The notes: generated by a model not told the origin, from the sequence alone. Positions 9,348 to 17,685 are shown, numbered from the stretch's first letter. The stretch: 64,000 nt of DNA from Allochromatium tepidum (GCF_018409545.1 NZ_AP024563.1:1194755-1258754), one strand, 5' to 3'. A program made the numbers and translations.

Positions 9348-9749
9348 TCAAGTGCCTCGTCCTGGGTCAGCGCGATCGAGACAGATGTCTTGCGCCCCGA
9401 CCCCTTTGAGGCGGTCGACCAGCCCGAGCAAGCCGCCTTGCAGATACTTGGCGTTGAAGCCCCGGGCGACGAGGTAACTGCGCGCCATGTTGGAGCGGTC
9501 GGTGTGCGGACAGGCGATCACCAGCAGCTTGTCCTTCGGCAGCTCGTCGAGCCGTGCCGGTAGCTCGGGGGCGGGGATCCGCAGGCCGATGTTGACCTGC
9601 CAGACCGCCGTTTCTTCCGCGACACGGATATCGATCAGTTCGGCCTCGCCCTGGTTATAGGCCGCGATGAAGGCATCGATGGCTATCTTGGCCTGGCCCA
9701 TCCGCGCCGGGTCGATGCCGGCGGCGAGATCGTCGAGTGGATCGTTCAT
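9348..9749 (-). CDS. Rhodanese-like domain protein
   Basis: The 133-residue single-domain rhodanese has ELIDIRVAEETAVW at the front and the active loop CPHTDRSNMARSYL, with the catalytic Cys and an Arg in place. Such proteins carry sulfane sulfur as a Cys persulfide. There is no signal peptide, so it is probably cytoplasmic. It lies 15 bases after a second rhodanese gene and downstream of dsbB, suggesting a small sulfur and thiol module within the molybdenum cluster. Confidence 0.85.
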   Translation of the reverse strand: MNDPLDDLAAGIDPARMGQAKIAIDAFIAAYNQGEAELIDIRVAEETAVWQVNIGLRIPAPELPARLDELPKDKLLVIACPHTDRSNMARSYLVARGFNAKYLQGGLLGLVDRLKGVGAQDICLDRADPGRGT

Positions 9750-9764
9750 GGTTCGATTCCTGAG

Positions 9765-10175
9765 TCAGTCGGTGTTGGTGTCGGTGGCGATGCGTTCCAT
9801 GTAGTCGCGTGCCCGGTCCCCGCGCAGATGGTCGGCGAGACCGAGCATCCCGTCAGTGAGATAGCGTGCTTTATAGCCCTTGAGGGTCAGGAACAAGCGG
9901 GCGATCTCGGCACGGTCGTAGTGCGGGCACATGGTGACGATGGTCTTGCTCGGATCGAGCTCGTCGAGCCGGTCCGGCAGCTCATTGAGCGGGATGTGTC
10001 GGCCGATGCCGAGGCGCCAGGCCGCGTATTCCTCGTTGAAGCGGATGTCGATCAGTTGCACCTGACCCTCGGCGTAGAGCTTCAGCAGCTCGGGGAGCCG
10101 GATCTTCATCGCGACGCGCTCGTCGTAGTCGAAGCGGCGCAGATAATCGGCAAAGGGGATGTCGTTCATGGACAT
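9765..10175 (-). CDS. Rhodanese-like domain protein, possibly exported if an upstream frameshift is bridged
   Basis: From the ATG at 10175 (MSMNDIPFADYLRRFDYDE) this encodes a 136-residue rhodanese with LIDIRFNEEYAAWRLGIG and the active loop CPHYDRAEIARLFL. Upstream, the same frame is open and encodes RPFVVRLLTGTLVAPTLAG, which looks like a signal peptide but has no start codon. An ATG with a GAGAG ribosome site lies at 10297 one base out of frame. Adding one A to the A5 run at 10287-10291 would give MLKKRPFVVRLL and a normal exported protein. Either the gene has a frameshift or slippage occurs. Paired with the rhodanese at 9348-9749. Confidence 0.75.
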   Translation of the reverse strand: MSMNDIPFADYLRRFDYDERVAMKIRLPELLKLYAEGQVQLIDIRFNEEYAAWRLGIGRHIPLNELPDRLDELDPSKTIVTMCPHYDRAEIARLFLTLKGYKARYLTDGMLGLADHLRGDRARDYMERIATDTNTD

Positions 10176-10312
10176 GGACCTCGGTGGAGTGGTGGTGTCG
10201 GGGGACTCGGCGCGGGTCTGGCCGCTAACGCCGGCCAGGGTCGGCGCGACCAAGGTTCCGGTGAGCAGCCGGACGACGAAGGGGCGTTTTTGAGCATCGG
10301 CGTTGTCTCTCG

Positions 10313-10831
10313 TTATGAATGGATTGGATGTCGGCTCCGCCACAGCGCCCAGGCGCCCGCCGCCAGCACGCCGATGAAGACCAGGAAGGCCCAGTTGGCG
10401 AGCGACAGCCCCAGGATCACCAACTGTTTGTCCTCGCAGAATCCGCTGGCCATGAACAGCACGGGCGACTGCTGGCCGAGCCACTCGACCAGGCGCTCGA
10501 TCGGACCGGGCTGGCCGCCGATACGGGAGACCTCATCCAGCGGCTGCCATTGCAGCCAGCTTTGATAGGCCGCCACGCCGCTGCCGAAGACGGCGAGTCC
10601 GAGGAAGATGAACGCGGTCAGCCGTGCGCCGAGCCGCCGCCAATCCGGATACGACAGCGCGGCGGTCAGTGCCGCCAGCAGCGCCATCAACATGAACAGC
10701 GTGCGCTGGAAGATGCACAGATGGCAGGGTTCCAGCTCCAGCCAGGGTGTGAGCACCAGACTGGCGAGCGCGACAGCCGCCGTGACCAGGGCCAGGAGCG
10801 CCCAGAGCGGACGTGGGGCCGGGTTCAGCAT
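10313..10831 (-). CDS. dsbB: Disulfide bond formation protein DsbB
   Basis: The 172-residue membrane protein has four predicted helices and the two Cys pairs of DsbB: the first as EPCHLCIFQR in the first periplasmic loop. The second loop shows a single Cys in MASGFCEDK, so one expected partner Cys (normally upstream in that loop) is not evident. The family reoxidises DsbA using quinone. It overlaps the CDF gene by 7 bases and precedes two rhodaneses. Confidence 0.85.
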   Translation of the reverse strand: MLNPAPRPLWALLALVTAAVALASLVLTPWLELEPCHLCIFQRTLFMLMALLAALTAALSYPDWRRLGARLTAFIFLGLAVFGSGVAAYQSWLQWQPLDEVSRIGGQPGPIERLVEWLGQQSPVLFMASGFCEDKQLVILGLSLANWAFLVFIGVLAAGAWALWRSRHPIHS

Positions 10832-11772
10832 GCGGAGGCGTCCTTGTTTTCAGGTCGATGTGACCGCTGATTAGAGACAGGCAATCGGTCGCGCCACTGC
10901 ACCCGGCGCGTCATGGGTTCGGGTTGCAGGGTGGTATGGGTAATACCGAAGTCATGCTTCAACAGCGCATGGCTCCGCTCCAGGATTTCCTCCCAGGCGA
11001 CCAGATCAGAGACCACCAGATGGGCCGTCAGCACCGGCAGATCGGAACGCACCGCCCAGATGTGCAGGTCATGGACCGAAGCGACACCCGGTACGGCGGC
11101 CAGGGCCTGACCGACGCGCGCCAGATCGAGATGCGGCGGGACGCCTTCCATCAGGCCATGAATGGATTCGCGTAACAGGCGCAGACTGGAGACCAGGATG
11201 AGCGCGCCGATGGCCAGCGACAGCAATGGATCGATGGGGGTCCAACCGCTGACGGCAATGATGAGGCCGGATACGAGTGCGGCGACCGAGCCGAGCAGAT
11301 CGCCCAGAACATGCAGCAGGGCCGCGCGGGTATTGAGCGTCTTCTCACCGCGCGCCAGCATCCAGGCCACCACCAGATTGAGCGCCAGACCCAGTGCGGC
11401 GGTCAGGGAAACCGCCACGCCCTCCACCGCTTGCGGCGTGTGCAGCCGCGTGATCGCCGAGATCACCAGCCAGGCGACCAGCGCCAACAGTGCGGCGCTA
11501 TTGATCAGGGCGGCGAGGAACTCGACGCGTCCCAAACCATAGCTGTGTCGCGCCGAAGCGCCGCGCCGCGCCAGCCAGGCCGCGCCCGCCGCGAGTGCCA
11601 GCGCGGCGGCGTCATTGACCATGTGCCCGGCGTCCGCCACCAGGGCGAGCGATCCGGCCCACAGCCCCACAGTGGCCTCGACGCCGGCAAAGCCCAGCGT
11701 CAAGGCGGTCGCCAGCATCAGGGTCTTGCCGCTATCGGCGGCGGGATGGGCGTGGTGATGGTCATGTGTCAT
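10825..11772 (-). CDS. Cation diffusion facilitator (Zn/Co/Cd-type efflux)
   Basis: The 315-residue product starts MTHDHHHAHPA, a His-rich metal-binding N-terminus. It has six membrane segments, with the transport-site motif ADAGHMVNDAAAL (HxxxD) in one of them, and a C-terminal cytoplasmic domain (VHDLHIWAVRSDLPVLTAHL). This matches the CzcD/ZitB subfamily that expels zinc and related divalent ions. It lies between dsbB and a TauE/SafE gene in a co-directional run. Confidence 0.9.
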   Translation of the reverse strand: MTHDHHHAHPAADSGKTLMLATALTLGFAGVEATVGLWAGSLALVADAGHMVNDAAALALAAGAAWLARRGASARHSYGLGRVEFLAALINSAALLALVAWLVISAITRLHTPQAVEGVAVSLTAALGLALNLVVAWMLARGEKTLNTRAALLHVLGDLLGSVAALVSGLIIAVSGWTPIDPLLSLAIGALILVSSLRLLRESIHGLMEGVPPHLDLARVGQALAAVPGVASVHDLHIWAVRSDLPVLTAHLVVSDLVAWEEILERSHALLKHDFGITHTTLQPEPMTRRVQWRDRLPVSNQRSHRPENKDASAC

Positions 11773-11783
11773 GAAAGCGCCCG

Positions 11784-12530
11784 TCACAGCAGACTCCAGG
11801 CCGTCTTGGCCGCGACGGCGAGCAAGACGAGGGCGATGGCGCGTTTCAACTGGGTGCCCGACAGACGCTCGGTTGCCAGCCAGGCGCCGAGCGCCGCCCC
11901 GGCCAGGGTCGCTACGGCTGTGACGCCGAGCAGAGCCGGATCGATGTGCGCGACCTGGACATGCGCCAGGAAGCCGCTGAGCGAGGCGAAGATCACCACG
12001 AAGGACGCGCTGGCCGCCGCGCGCTTGGGTTCCAAGCCGGAGGCCACCAGCGCGGGCACGATGATGTTGCCGCCACCCACGCCGAGCAGCCCGCCGATGA
12101 AGCCCGCCGCGCCGCCGACCGGCAGCCCGAGCGCCAGTGTCGCCGCCGTGGAGGCGCGGGCCGAACGCGGTCTGGGTTGGTAGAACAGCATCATGCCGGC
12201 GGCGAAGACCAGAAAGGCCACGAACAGCCACAGCAACGGCGTCCGGTCGAGCCCGTGAGCGGCCCAGACGCCCACCGGCGACAGACCGACCGCCAGTACC
12301 AGCATGGGCGCGACCAGCCGCCATTCCACCAAGCCCTTGCGTATGAAGGTGGCAGAGGCAACCGTCATCCCGAGCGCATTGAGCAGCAGCGCAGTGGCCA
12401 TGGCCGTGTGCAGCTCGATGCCGAAGGCGAGGAAGATCGGGATCAGGATCAGCGCCGCGCCCACCCCGGCCAGGCTGAACAGCGTGGTCAGAGCCAGGGT
12501 GATCAGGGCGGTGAGGATGAGCAGGGTCAT
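11784..12530 (-). CDS. TauE/SafE family permease (second copy)
   Basis: The 248-residue polytopic protein shows the family's repeated elements TLFSLAGVGAALILIPIFL and FIGGLLGVGGGNIIVPALV. It overlaps the stop of the FmdE-like gene by 4 bases and precedes the CDF gene. It is a different sequence from the TauE/SafE protein at 6192-7010, so the molybdenum cluster carries two such permeases. The exported anion is not known. Confidence 0.85.
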   Translation of the reverse strand: MTLLILTALITLALTTLFSLAGVGAALILIPIFLAFGIELHTAMATALLLNALGMTVASATFIRKGLVEWRLVAPMLVLAVGLSPVGVWAAHGLDRTPLLWLFVAFLVFAAGMMLFYQPRPRSARASTAATLALGLPVGGAAGFIGGLLGVGGGNIIVPALVASGLEPKRAAASASFVVIFASLSGFLAHVQVAHIDPALLGVTAVATLAGAALGAWLATERLSGTQLKRAIALVLLAVAAKTAWSLL

Positions 12531-13162
12531 GGCGCCAACCGAGGCTCGCGGATTCCGGTGATCCGCTCATGACAGGGGATGCAGACCCGTTGCTCGCCGG
12601 CCAGTCGTGCATAGCCCTCGACCACCATCTCGCCGCAGGCCTCGCACACCAGTCCGGCGAAGGAATGCGGATGGCGTTCGACCGGATGTTCGAAGATCGG
12701 ACCAACCGAGAGCAGTTGCTCGGCGGGGGCGTTCATGACGCGATCCACCAGGGGTTGGACGACTTCCAGCGGCACCTGCGAGGCGGGAATGCCTTTCTCC
12801 CGGTAGTCCTTGAAGAAGGCAGTCTGCTTGTTGGCGAGCATCGCCTCAGCCTTCGGCGTCACCCGCACCGCCCGCCCGGTGGCGACTTCGATCAGGGTGA
12901 CGCCCCATTTGCCATAGTGCAGTTTTTTGATATTGCCCTTGCCGAAGGTGCAGCCGGTGATCATCTGCACCCCGTCGGCGAAGCAGGTGGCGCAGTGCTC
13001 CTCGCCGAGTTCCACTAGGGCCAGAAGTTGACCGTCGGCGGCTCGCTCGACACCGAGTGCATTGAGCGCCGCCGCGCCGACGCGCAGTCCCATCGGCATC
13101 GCCGGGCATTTGTGGCCGTGCAGGGCAAGGCCGTGTTCATAGAAATCGTTGGCTTTGATCAT
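12527..13162 (-). CDS. FmdE family protein with C-terminal zinc ribbon
   Basis: The 211-residue product begins with FYEHGLALHGHKCPAMPMG and EHCATCFADGVQMITGCTFG, the Cys/His-rich core of the FmdE family, named for a subunit gene in formylmethanofuran dehydrogenase operons. A C-terminal zinc ribbon follows (LVCEACGEMV and RVCIPCHERI). FmdE-like proteins are repeatedly found near molybdenum or tungsten enzymes, with no settled biochemical role. The start at 13162 (MIKANDFYEHG) removes an unlikely N-terminal extension. Confidence 0.85.
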   Translation of the reverse strand: MIKANDFYEHGLALHGHKCPAMPMGLRVGAAALNALGVERAADGQLLALVELGEEHCATCFADGVQMITGCTFGKGNIKKLHYGKWGVTLIEVATGRAVRVTPKAEAMLANKQTAFFKDYREKGIPASQVPLEVVQPLVDRVMNAPAEQLLSVGPIFEHPVERHPHSFAGLVCEACGEMVVEGYARLAGEQRVCIPCHERITGIREPRLAP

Positions 13163-13271
13163 GTACTGGGATCCTGGTGTCGTGTCAATGAAAGAGGCCA
13201 GATGCCCCGACATACAGGAAGACGCAGGCGACGGCAAAAGGATGCACCTCCTCGCCATCACCGTCAGTCGG

Positions 13272-13671
13272 TCAGCCGCCGGTCATCGACATGAAGCGCA
13301 CCACCTGCCCGGGGTACTCGTTGAACTCATGGCGCTCGGGCTTCAGGGCGATCGCCTGACTCGGATGCGCCTGGAGTTCGGACCCGTCGATCCCGGCACG
13401 CAACAGGTCGCGTAGCGGATAGCTGTGATCCTAGCTCAGACAGAGATGCAGTCTGACCGCCGGTCAGACGCACCCGACGCACGCCCAGCGCCGTGAAGGT
13501 CGCGACCACACGCTCGATCTCCTCGAAGGTCAGCCAGTGCGCCGGCTCCTCGAAACCCTTGAAGCCCTTGGGCAGACAGTAGCCGCAGCGTAGATCGCAA
13601 CGGTCGGTGACCGAGAGACGCAGATAGTCGATGCGGCGACCGAAGGGGTCGGTCAATGGGGCTTGACTCAT
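13272..13671 (-). pseudogene. moaA: moaA with internal deletion (GTP 3',8-cyclase for molybdopterin synthesis)
   Basis: The N-terminus from ATG 13671 is a perfect MoaA start: DPFGRRIDYLRLSVTDRC, radical-SAM motif CDLRCGYC, and RVRLTGG at about 13450. It then breaks off. From about 13420 to the stop at 13272 another frame gives the MoaA C-terminus: YPLRDLLRAGIDG, ALKPERHEFNEYPG and the terminal MTGG. Roughly 190 central residues, including the second cluster, are missing and the frames do not match, so no active enzyme can be made. A functional moaA is presumably elsewhere in the genome. Confidence 0.9.
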
Positions 13672-13688
13672 CCTCGGGTGTCCTCTTT

Positions 13689-14249
13689 TTATGATTTTGA
13701 CTGTCGCTCGGTGGCGCGTGGCGTGAAACAGCAGACGCGACCCTGTTCGTCGAAACGGACCTGACAGGCTTCGACCAGCCGCCGCTGCAAGCGCGTCCGG
13801 GCACGCTGGAGGCGCGACTTGGCGCCAGGCAGCGACAGGCCCAGTCGGTCGGCGAGTACCTGCTGGGGTTGGCCCTCGATGTCGCAGAGCGTCAGCGCCA
13901 GCCGATCGGCCTCGGACAGCTCGGCGAGCACGCGCGGCAGACATTCCGCGAGTCGATCCAACGGCGACGGGGGCGTGTCGGCCGGCGCGGGGAGATCCTC
14001 GCTGAGCGGGAGGTGTTCGCGTTGCGCGCGCAGACGGTCGGTCAGGGTGTTGCGTGCGACCTGGAACAGCCAGGCGCGCGGATTGCGGACCGCGCAGAAT
14101 CCCCGGCCCTGGCGCAGCGCCTTGATGAAAGCGTCCTGGAGCAGATCCGCCGCTTCATCGGCATCGCCCAGACGATGATCGAGGTAGTGTTTCAGCTCGG
14201 GCGCATGACTCGACCAAGCGTTCAGAAGACAGGGGGGCGTGTGGTGCAT
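13689..14249 (-). CDS. ECF-type RNA polymerase sigma factor
   Basis: The 186-residue protein has sigma region 2 (DEAADLLQDAFIKALRQG and NPRAWLFQVARNTLTDRLR) and region 4 (DRLALTLCDIEGQPQQVLAD with LSLPGAKSRLQRARTRLQRR). A Cys-containing tail (CQVRFDEQGRVCCFT) resembles SigZ-type or zinc-linked ECF factors. No anti-sigma gene is adjacent. It is divergent from the PstS-like gene at 14393 and lies 17 bases upstream of the broken moaA. Confidence 0.88.
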   Translation of the reverse strand: MHHTPPCLLNAWSSHAPELKHYLDHRLGDADEAADLLQDAFIKALRQGRGFCAVRNPRAWLFQVARNTLTDRLRAQREHLPLSEDLPAPADTPPSPLDRLAECLPRVLAELSEADRLALTLCDIEGQPQQVLADRLGLSLPGAKSRLQRARTRLQRRLVEACQVRFDEQGRVCCFTPRATERQSKS

Positions 14250-14285
14250 GTTAAAATCCGGTTGTCCGAGAGTGCGTGCTTGGAG

Positions 14286-14296
14286 CGACTTATAAT
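14286..14296 (+). promoter_or_regulatory. Possible -10 element for the PstS-like gene
   Basis: CTTATAAT occurs in the 143-bp gap between the divergent ECF sigma gene and the PstS-like gene. It is a good match to a sigma-70 -10 box in the plus direction, but no convincing -35 is seen at the normal spacing. Confidence 0.25.
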
Positions 14297-14392
14297 CCAG
14301 GGTCAGCCGACAACGCCAACCCGATTATTGTTGGGGTTTTGGGCTCGGCCAAACCCGACTGTCCGACCACCAAATGAGCACACAATAACGAC

Positions 14393-15232
14393 ATGCCCCT
14401 CTTCAAGCGATTTCCCCGGTACCTGACCGGCGGTGCGCTCGCGCTGAGCCTGGCCAGTCCGGGGCTGGCGGCCCTGGATATCTCGGGCTCGAGCACGGTC
14501 CTGCCCGTGGTCGAGCGACTGGTTCCCGTTTTTACCGAACAGACTGAAGAGCCGGTTCGCCTGGCCGGCGGCGGCAGCGGCGCCGGAATCAAGGACGCCC
14601 TCAGCGGGGTGAGCCAGATCGGCATGGTCTCGCGCGATCTCAAGTCCGAGGAACGGGCCGAGCTGAGCCATACCACCATCGGTCTCGATGCCCTGGCGAT
14701 CATCGTCAACCGCGACAATCCGCTCGACCGGATCACCAAGTCCCAGCTCGTCGAACTCTATAGCGGCCGGATCGACAACTGGCGCGCACTCGGCGGCCCG
14801 GATCTCGCCGTGGTGAGGGTGAGCAAGGAAGTCGGACGCAGTACCCTGGAACTCTTCGAGCATTACACCGGACTGCAAAGCCCGGATCGCCCGCCGAGCG
14901 ACACCCCGCGCATCAGTCAAAAAGCCTATGTCATCGGCTCGAACCTGGAGGCCCTGACCCTGGTCGGCGGTCTGCCCGGCGCTATCGGCTATGTCTCGGT
15001 GGGCACGGCGCAGGCCATGGCTGAGGCCGGTCTGCCGGTCAAGGTGCTGGTGCTCGACGGTGTGGAGCCATCCAACGCCGCCATCGCCGACGGGCGCTAT
15101 CCGATCGTGCGTCCGCTCAATCTCGTCTACCGTGAACCGACGCCGAGCGTCTCAGCGTTCCTGGCGCTGGCCCTGAGTCCGCGCGGACAGGACGTGGTGA
15201 AATCACTCGGCTTTTTGAGCGTCGACCGCTAG
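14393..15232 (+). CDS. PstS-like periplasmic substrate-binding protein
   Basis: The 279-residue protein has a signal peptide (YLTGGALALSLASPGLAA) and the phosphate-binding-type start LDISGSSTVLPVVERLVP. GGGSGAGIKDALSGVSQIG and GRIDNWRALGG are typical of the PstS-like superfamily. No ABC transporter genes follow; the next gene, 10 bases downstream, is a chemoreceptor. The protein is therefore more likely a ligand sensor feeding that receptor than a transport component. The ligand, probably an oxyanion, is not known. Confidence 0.85.
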   Translation: MPLFKRFPRYLTGGALALSLASPGLAALDISGSSTVLPVVERLVPVFTEQTEEPVRLAGGGSGAGIKDALSGVSQIGMVSRDLKSEERAELSHTTIGLDALAIIVNRDNPLDRITKSQLVELYSGRIDNWRALGGPDLAVVRVSKEVGRSTLELFEHYTGLQSPDRPPSDTPRISQKAYVIGSNLEALTLVGGLPGAIGYVSVGTAQAMAEAGLPVKVLVLDGVEPSNAAIADGRYPIVRPLNLVYREPTPSVSAFLALALSPRGQDVVKSLGFLSVDR

Positions 15233-15242
15233 GGGAATCCGG

Positions 15243-17291
15243 ATGCGCCTGACATTGACCACCAAGATCATCGCCCCCTACGGACTGCTGGGCGGACTGG
15301 TACTGGCCCTGCTGTCGGTCCTGTTCGTCTTCGATCTGCAACGCCAGTCGGTGGCCGCGCATGAGCGTGCGCTGCTCGGCATCGGTTCGGCGGTGCGTGA
15401 GATCGCCGCGCGGGTGCAGACCGGCATCCTGACCCGTCAGGAATCGCTGGCGATCGAAATCGCCCAGGTCGCGCGCCGCACCGATGGTCTGATCGGCGAC
15501 CTGGGCGCTTCGGGCGCCGATCTGCGCGCGCCCTTCCAGGACTATTTCGCCGCCATGGTCGCCATCAACTCGGTCTATCTGGAGAACCGCACCGAGGAGG
15601 GCGCGCGCCGGCTCAATCAGCTGCGCGAACAGGAGCGGCGCATCGACGCCACCATCGCCCAGCGCCTGGGCGCGGCTGAGCAGGAACGCGACCACATGGC
15701 CGCACTGGCCTGGGTGGTGCAGGGCGTGGTCCTGGTCGCCATCCTCGTCATCCTGGTGGGGCTGGCGATGCTGGTGGTGCGCACGGTCGCGCGGCCCATC
15801 GGTCGTGCCGCCCAGGTGGCCGAGGCGATCGCGGCCGGCGATCTGTCCGGGACCATCCAGGTCAGCGGCAACGACGAGATCGCCGATCTGCTGCGCGCGC
15901 TTCAGACCATGCGCGAGGCCCTGCGTCTCCTGCTGACCGGGATCAAGGATATCGTCGGCCAGGCCACGCAAGGTCGCTTCGACGAACGTCTCGACAGCGA
16001 CCAATTGCAGGGCGTGGCGCGCGAACTCGCCGAGCTGATCAACCGGATGACCGGCATCACCCGCGCCGGGCTGCACGACGTGATGCGGGTGACGGCGGCG
16101 CTGGCCGAGGGCGATCTGAGCCAGCGTATCGAGGGCGAGTATCCGGGCATCTTTGGCGAGACCCAGCGCGGCGTCAACACCACGATCGAGACCCTGCGCG
16201 AAACCGTCGAGGAGATCCGCGCCGTGGTCGAGGCCGCCGCCCAGGGTCGGTTCGAGCAGCGGCTCCAGACTCAGGGCAAGCAGGGTGTCTTCCTCCAGAT
16301 CGCCGAAGGACTCAATCAGCTTTCCGGGCTGGTCTCGGCCGGACTCGAAGACGTGGCGCGCGTGCTCCAGGCGATGGCCGAGCGTGATCTGACCCGGCGC
16401 ATCACTACCGATCATGGCGGCGTCTTCGGTCGGCTGCGCGACGATACCCATGCCACGCTGGAGGCCACGCACGAGGTGGTGCAGCGTATCCAGGACTCCA
16501 CGCTGTCGATCCATGCTGCTGCGCGCGAACTCTCGGTCGGCAATCTCGATCTCTCGCGGCGCACCGAGCAGCAGGCCGGCAGTCTGGAGCAGATCGCCGC
16601 GCGCATGGACGAGCTGAACGACACCGTCCGCCAGACCGCCGACAACGCCCGTCAGTGTCAAATGCTCAGTCAGGGGGCCAATGCCGCCGCGCAGCGCTGC
16701 GGCGAGTTGGTCCGGCGCACCGTCGCCACCATGGGCGAGATCCAGTCCGGATCGAGCCGCATCGCCGACATCACCGAGGTCATCGACTCCATCGCCTTCC
16801 AGACCAACATCCTGGCGCTCAATGCCGCCGTCGAGGCGGCGCGGGCCGGTGAGCAGGGCAAGGGTTTCGCCGTGGTCGCCGCCGAGGTGCGCGCGCTCGC
16901 CCAGCGTAGCGCTACCGCCGCGCGCGAGATCAAGACCCTGATTGCCGAGTCGGTCGAGCGGATCGGCGGCGGGGAACAGTTGGTTCAGCAGGCCGGAGCG
17001 GCGATGGACGAGGTGGTGACGAGCTTCCAGCGCGTCAGCGGACTGGTCGGCGAGATCGCGCAGGTCAGCGGCACGCAGAACGCCGATGTCGAGGAGGTGG
17101 CGCGGGCGCTTGCCGGTCTGGATGCCATCACCCAGCAGAATGCCGCGCTGGTCGAGCAGTCGGCGGCCGCCGCCGAGAGTCTGGAGCAGCAGGCCGGGGA
17201 GCTGGAGACGGTGGTCGGGCAGTTCCGGTTGGGGAGTGCTCAGACCGCGCTGACCGCGCCGCCCAGGGTGCCGAGGCTTGGAGTTCTGTGA
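15243..17291 (+). CDS. Methyl-accepting chemotaxis protein with several HAMP units
   Basis: The 682-residue receptor has TM1 near residues 10-28, a short periplasmic domain of about 115 residues and TM2 (VVQGVVLVAILVILVGLAML). It then has a HAMP domain and at least two more HAMP-like repeats (LHDVMRVTAALAEGDLSQRI and LEDVARVLQAMAERDLTRRI). The signalling hairpin tip (IAFQTNILALNAAVEAARAG) and EQGKGFAVVAAEVRALAQRS are intact. There is no C-terminal CheR-docking pentapeptide. Its small sensor domain and the adjacent PstS-like gene suggest it reads a ligand-loaded binding protein. Confidence 0.93.
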   Translation: MRLTLTTKIIAPYGLLGGLVLALLSVLFVFDLQRQSVAAHERALLGIGSAVREIAARVQTGILTRQESLAIEIAQVARRTDGLIGDLGASGADLRAPFQDYFAAMVAINSVYLENRTEEGARRLNQLREQERRIDATIAQRLGAAEQERDHMAALAWVVQGVVLVAILVILVGLAMLVVRTVARPIGRAAQVAEAIAAGDLSGTIQVSGNDEIADLLRALQTMREALRLLLTGIKDIVGQATQGRFDERLDSDQLQGVARELAELINRMTGITRAGLHDVMRVTAALAEGDLSQRIEGEYPGIFGETQRGVNTTIETLRETVEEIRAVVEAAAQGRFEQRLQTQGKQGVFLQIAEGLNQLSGLVSAGLEDVARVLQAMAERDLTRRITTDHGGVFGRLRDDTHATLEATHEVVQRIQDSTLSIHAAARELSVGNLDLSRRTEQQAGSLEQIAARMDELNDTVRQTADNARQCQMLSQGANAAAQRCGELVRRTVATMGEIQSGSSRIADITEVIDSIAFQTNILALNAAVEAARAGEQGKGFAVVAAEVRALAQRSATAAREIKTLIAESVERIGGGEQLVQQAGAAMDEVVTSFQRVSGLVGEIAQVSGTQNADVEEVARALAGLDAITQQNAALVEQSAAAAESLEQQAGELETVVGQFRLGSAQTALTAPPRVPRLGVL

Positions 17292-17379
17292 ACCGGGCCT
17301 GGGCGGAATCGAGCGCGCCGACACTTGGACGGCGCACCGCCAAAGTCCGTTGCCCGCATCCGGCTTGAGCGAGGTTGAG

Positions 17380-17399
17380 GCGTTACGCTTGGGTAACGT
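17380..17399. promoter_or_regulatory. Upstream palindrome 1 (candidate activator site)
   Basis: The arms CGTTAC (17381-17386) and GTAACG (17393-17398) are an inverted repeat with a 6-bp spacer. The same core recurs about 90 bases downstream. It lies about 200 bases upstream of the sigma-54-like promoter, a normal distance for an enhancer bound by an NtrC-type activator such as the one encoded at 32955-34274. Confidence 0.55.
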
Positions 17400-17421
17400 T
17401 TGGCCGGATGTTGTTACCTCG

Positions 17422-17439
17422 AATTCAAGTTTTTGAATT
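17422..17439. promoter_or_regulatory. AT-rich inverted repeat between the two candidate activator sites
   Basis: AATTCAA (17422-17428) and TTGAATT (17433-17439) form a perfect 7-bp inverted repeat around GTTT. It lies in an AT-rich tract (17420-17462) quite unlike the surrounding DNA, of the kind often bent by IHF in sigma-54 promoters. Function is inferred only from its position. Confidence 0.3.
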
Positions 17440-17467
17440 TCATATAAATCTCAATATTTCTCCGATT

Positions 17468-17493
17468 CAGGCGTTACGTTCTTGTAACGCCTG
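17468..17493. promoter_or_regulatory. Upstream palindrome 2 (candidate activator site)
   Basis: CAGGCGTTAC (17468-17477) and GTAACGCCTG (17484-17493) form a perfect 10-bp inverted repeat with a 6-bp spacer. It shares its core with the palindrome at 17380-17399 and lies about 97 bases upstream of the -24 element. No U-tract follows, so it is not a typical terminator for the preceding chemoreceptor gene. Confidence 0.6.
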
Positions 17494-17587
17494 CCGTGCC
17501 GGACGCCCGGATCGCCTCCCAACGCCATCCCGCTCGCATTGATAATTGTCAATCCAATCAATCCCCTATTCTTCGTATCGAAATAGT

Positions 17588-17605
17588 CGGGTATGCACCC
17601 TGCTT
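17588..17605 (+). promoter_or_regulatory. Sigma-54-type -24/-12 promoter for the molybdoenzyme operon
   Basis: GG at 17590-17591 and GC at 17602-17603 are separated by exactly 10 bases, the invariant spacing of sigma-54 promoters. The context GGGTATGCACCCTGCTT keeps the TGC-T of the -12 box. The expected start is near 17615, about 70 bases before the first gene. Support comes from the two upstream palindromes and the NtrC-type activator at the end of the operon. Confidence 0.5.
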
Positions 17606-17685
17606 ATTCGATCCGAACAAGAGGGTCGCCATGACGGCCCGGTTTATCGGCCCCTCATGGGGCTCACCGGAGGAGGGGAGACATC

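Noticed and set aside
15117-17324. Long minus-strand frame (735 codons) covering the chemoreceptor gene
   Set aside because: It is antisense to a clear methyl-accepting chemotaxis protein and its product shows only low-complexity, GC-driven sequence with no domain.
17468-17493. Rho-independent terminator for the chemoreceptor gene
   Set aside because: The perfect stem is not followed by a U-run and a related palindrome lies upstream, which fits an operator better.
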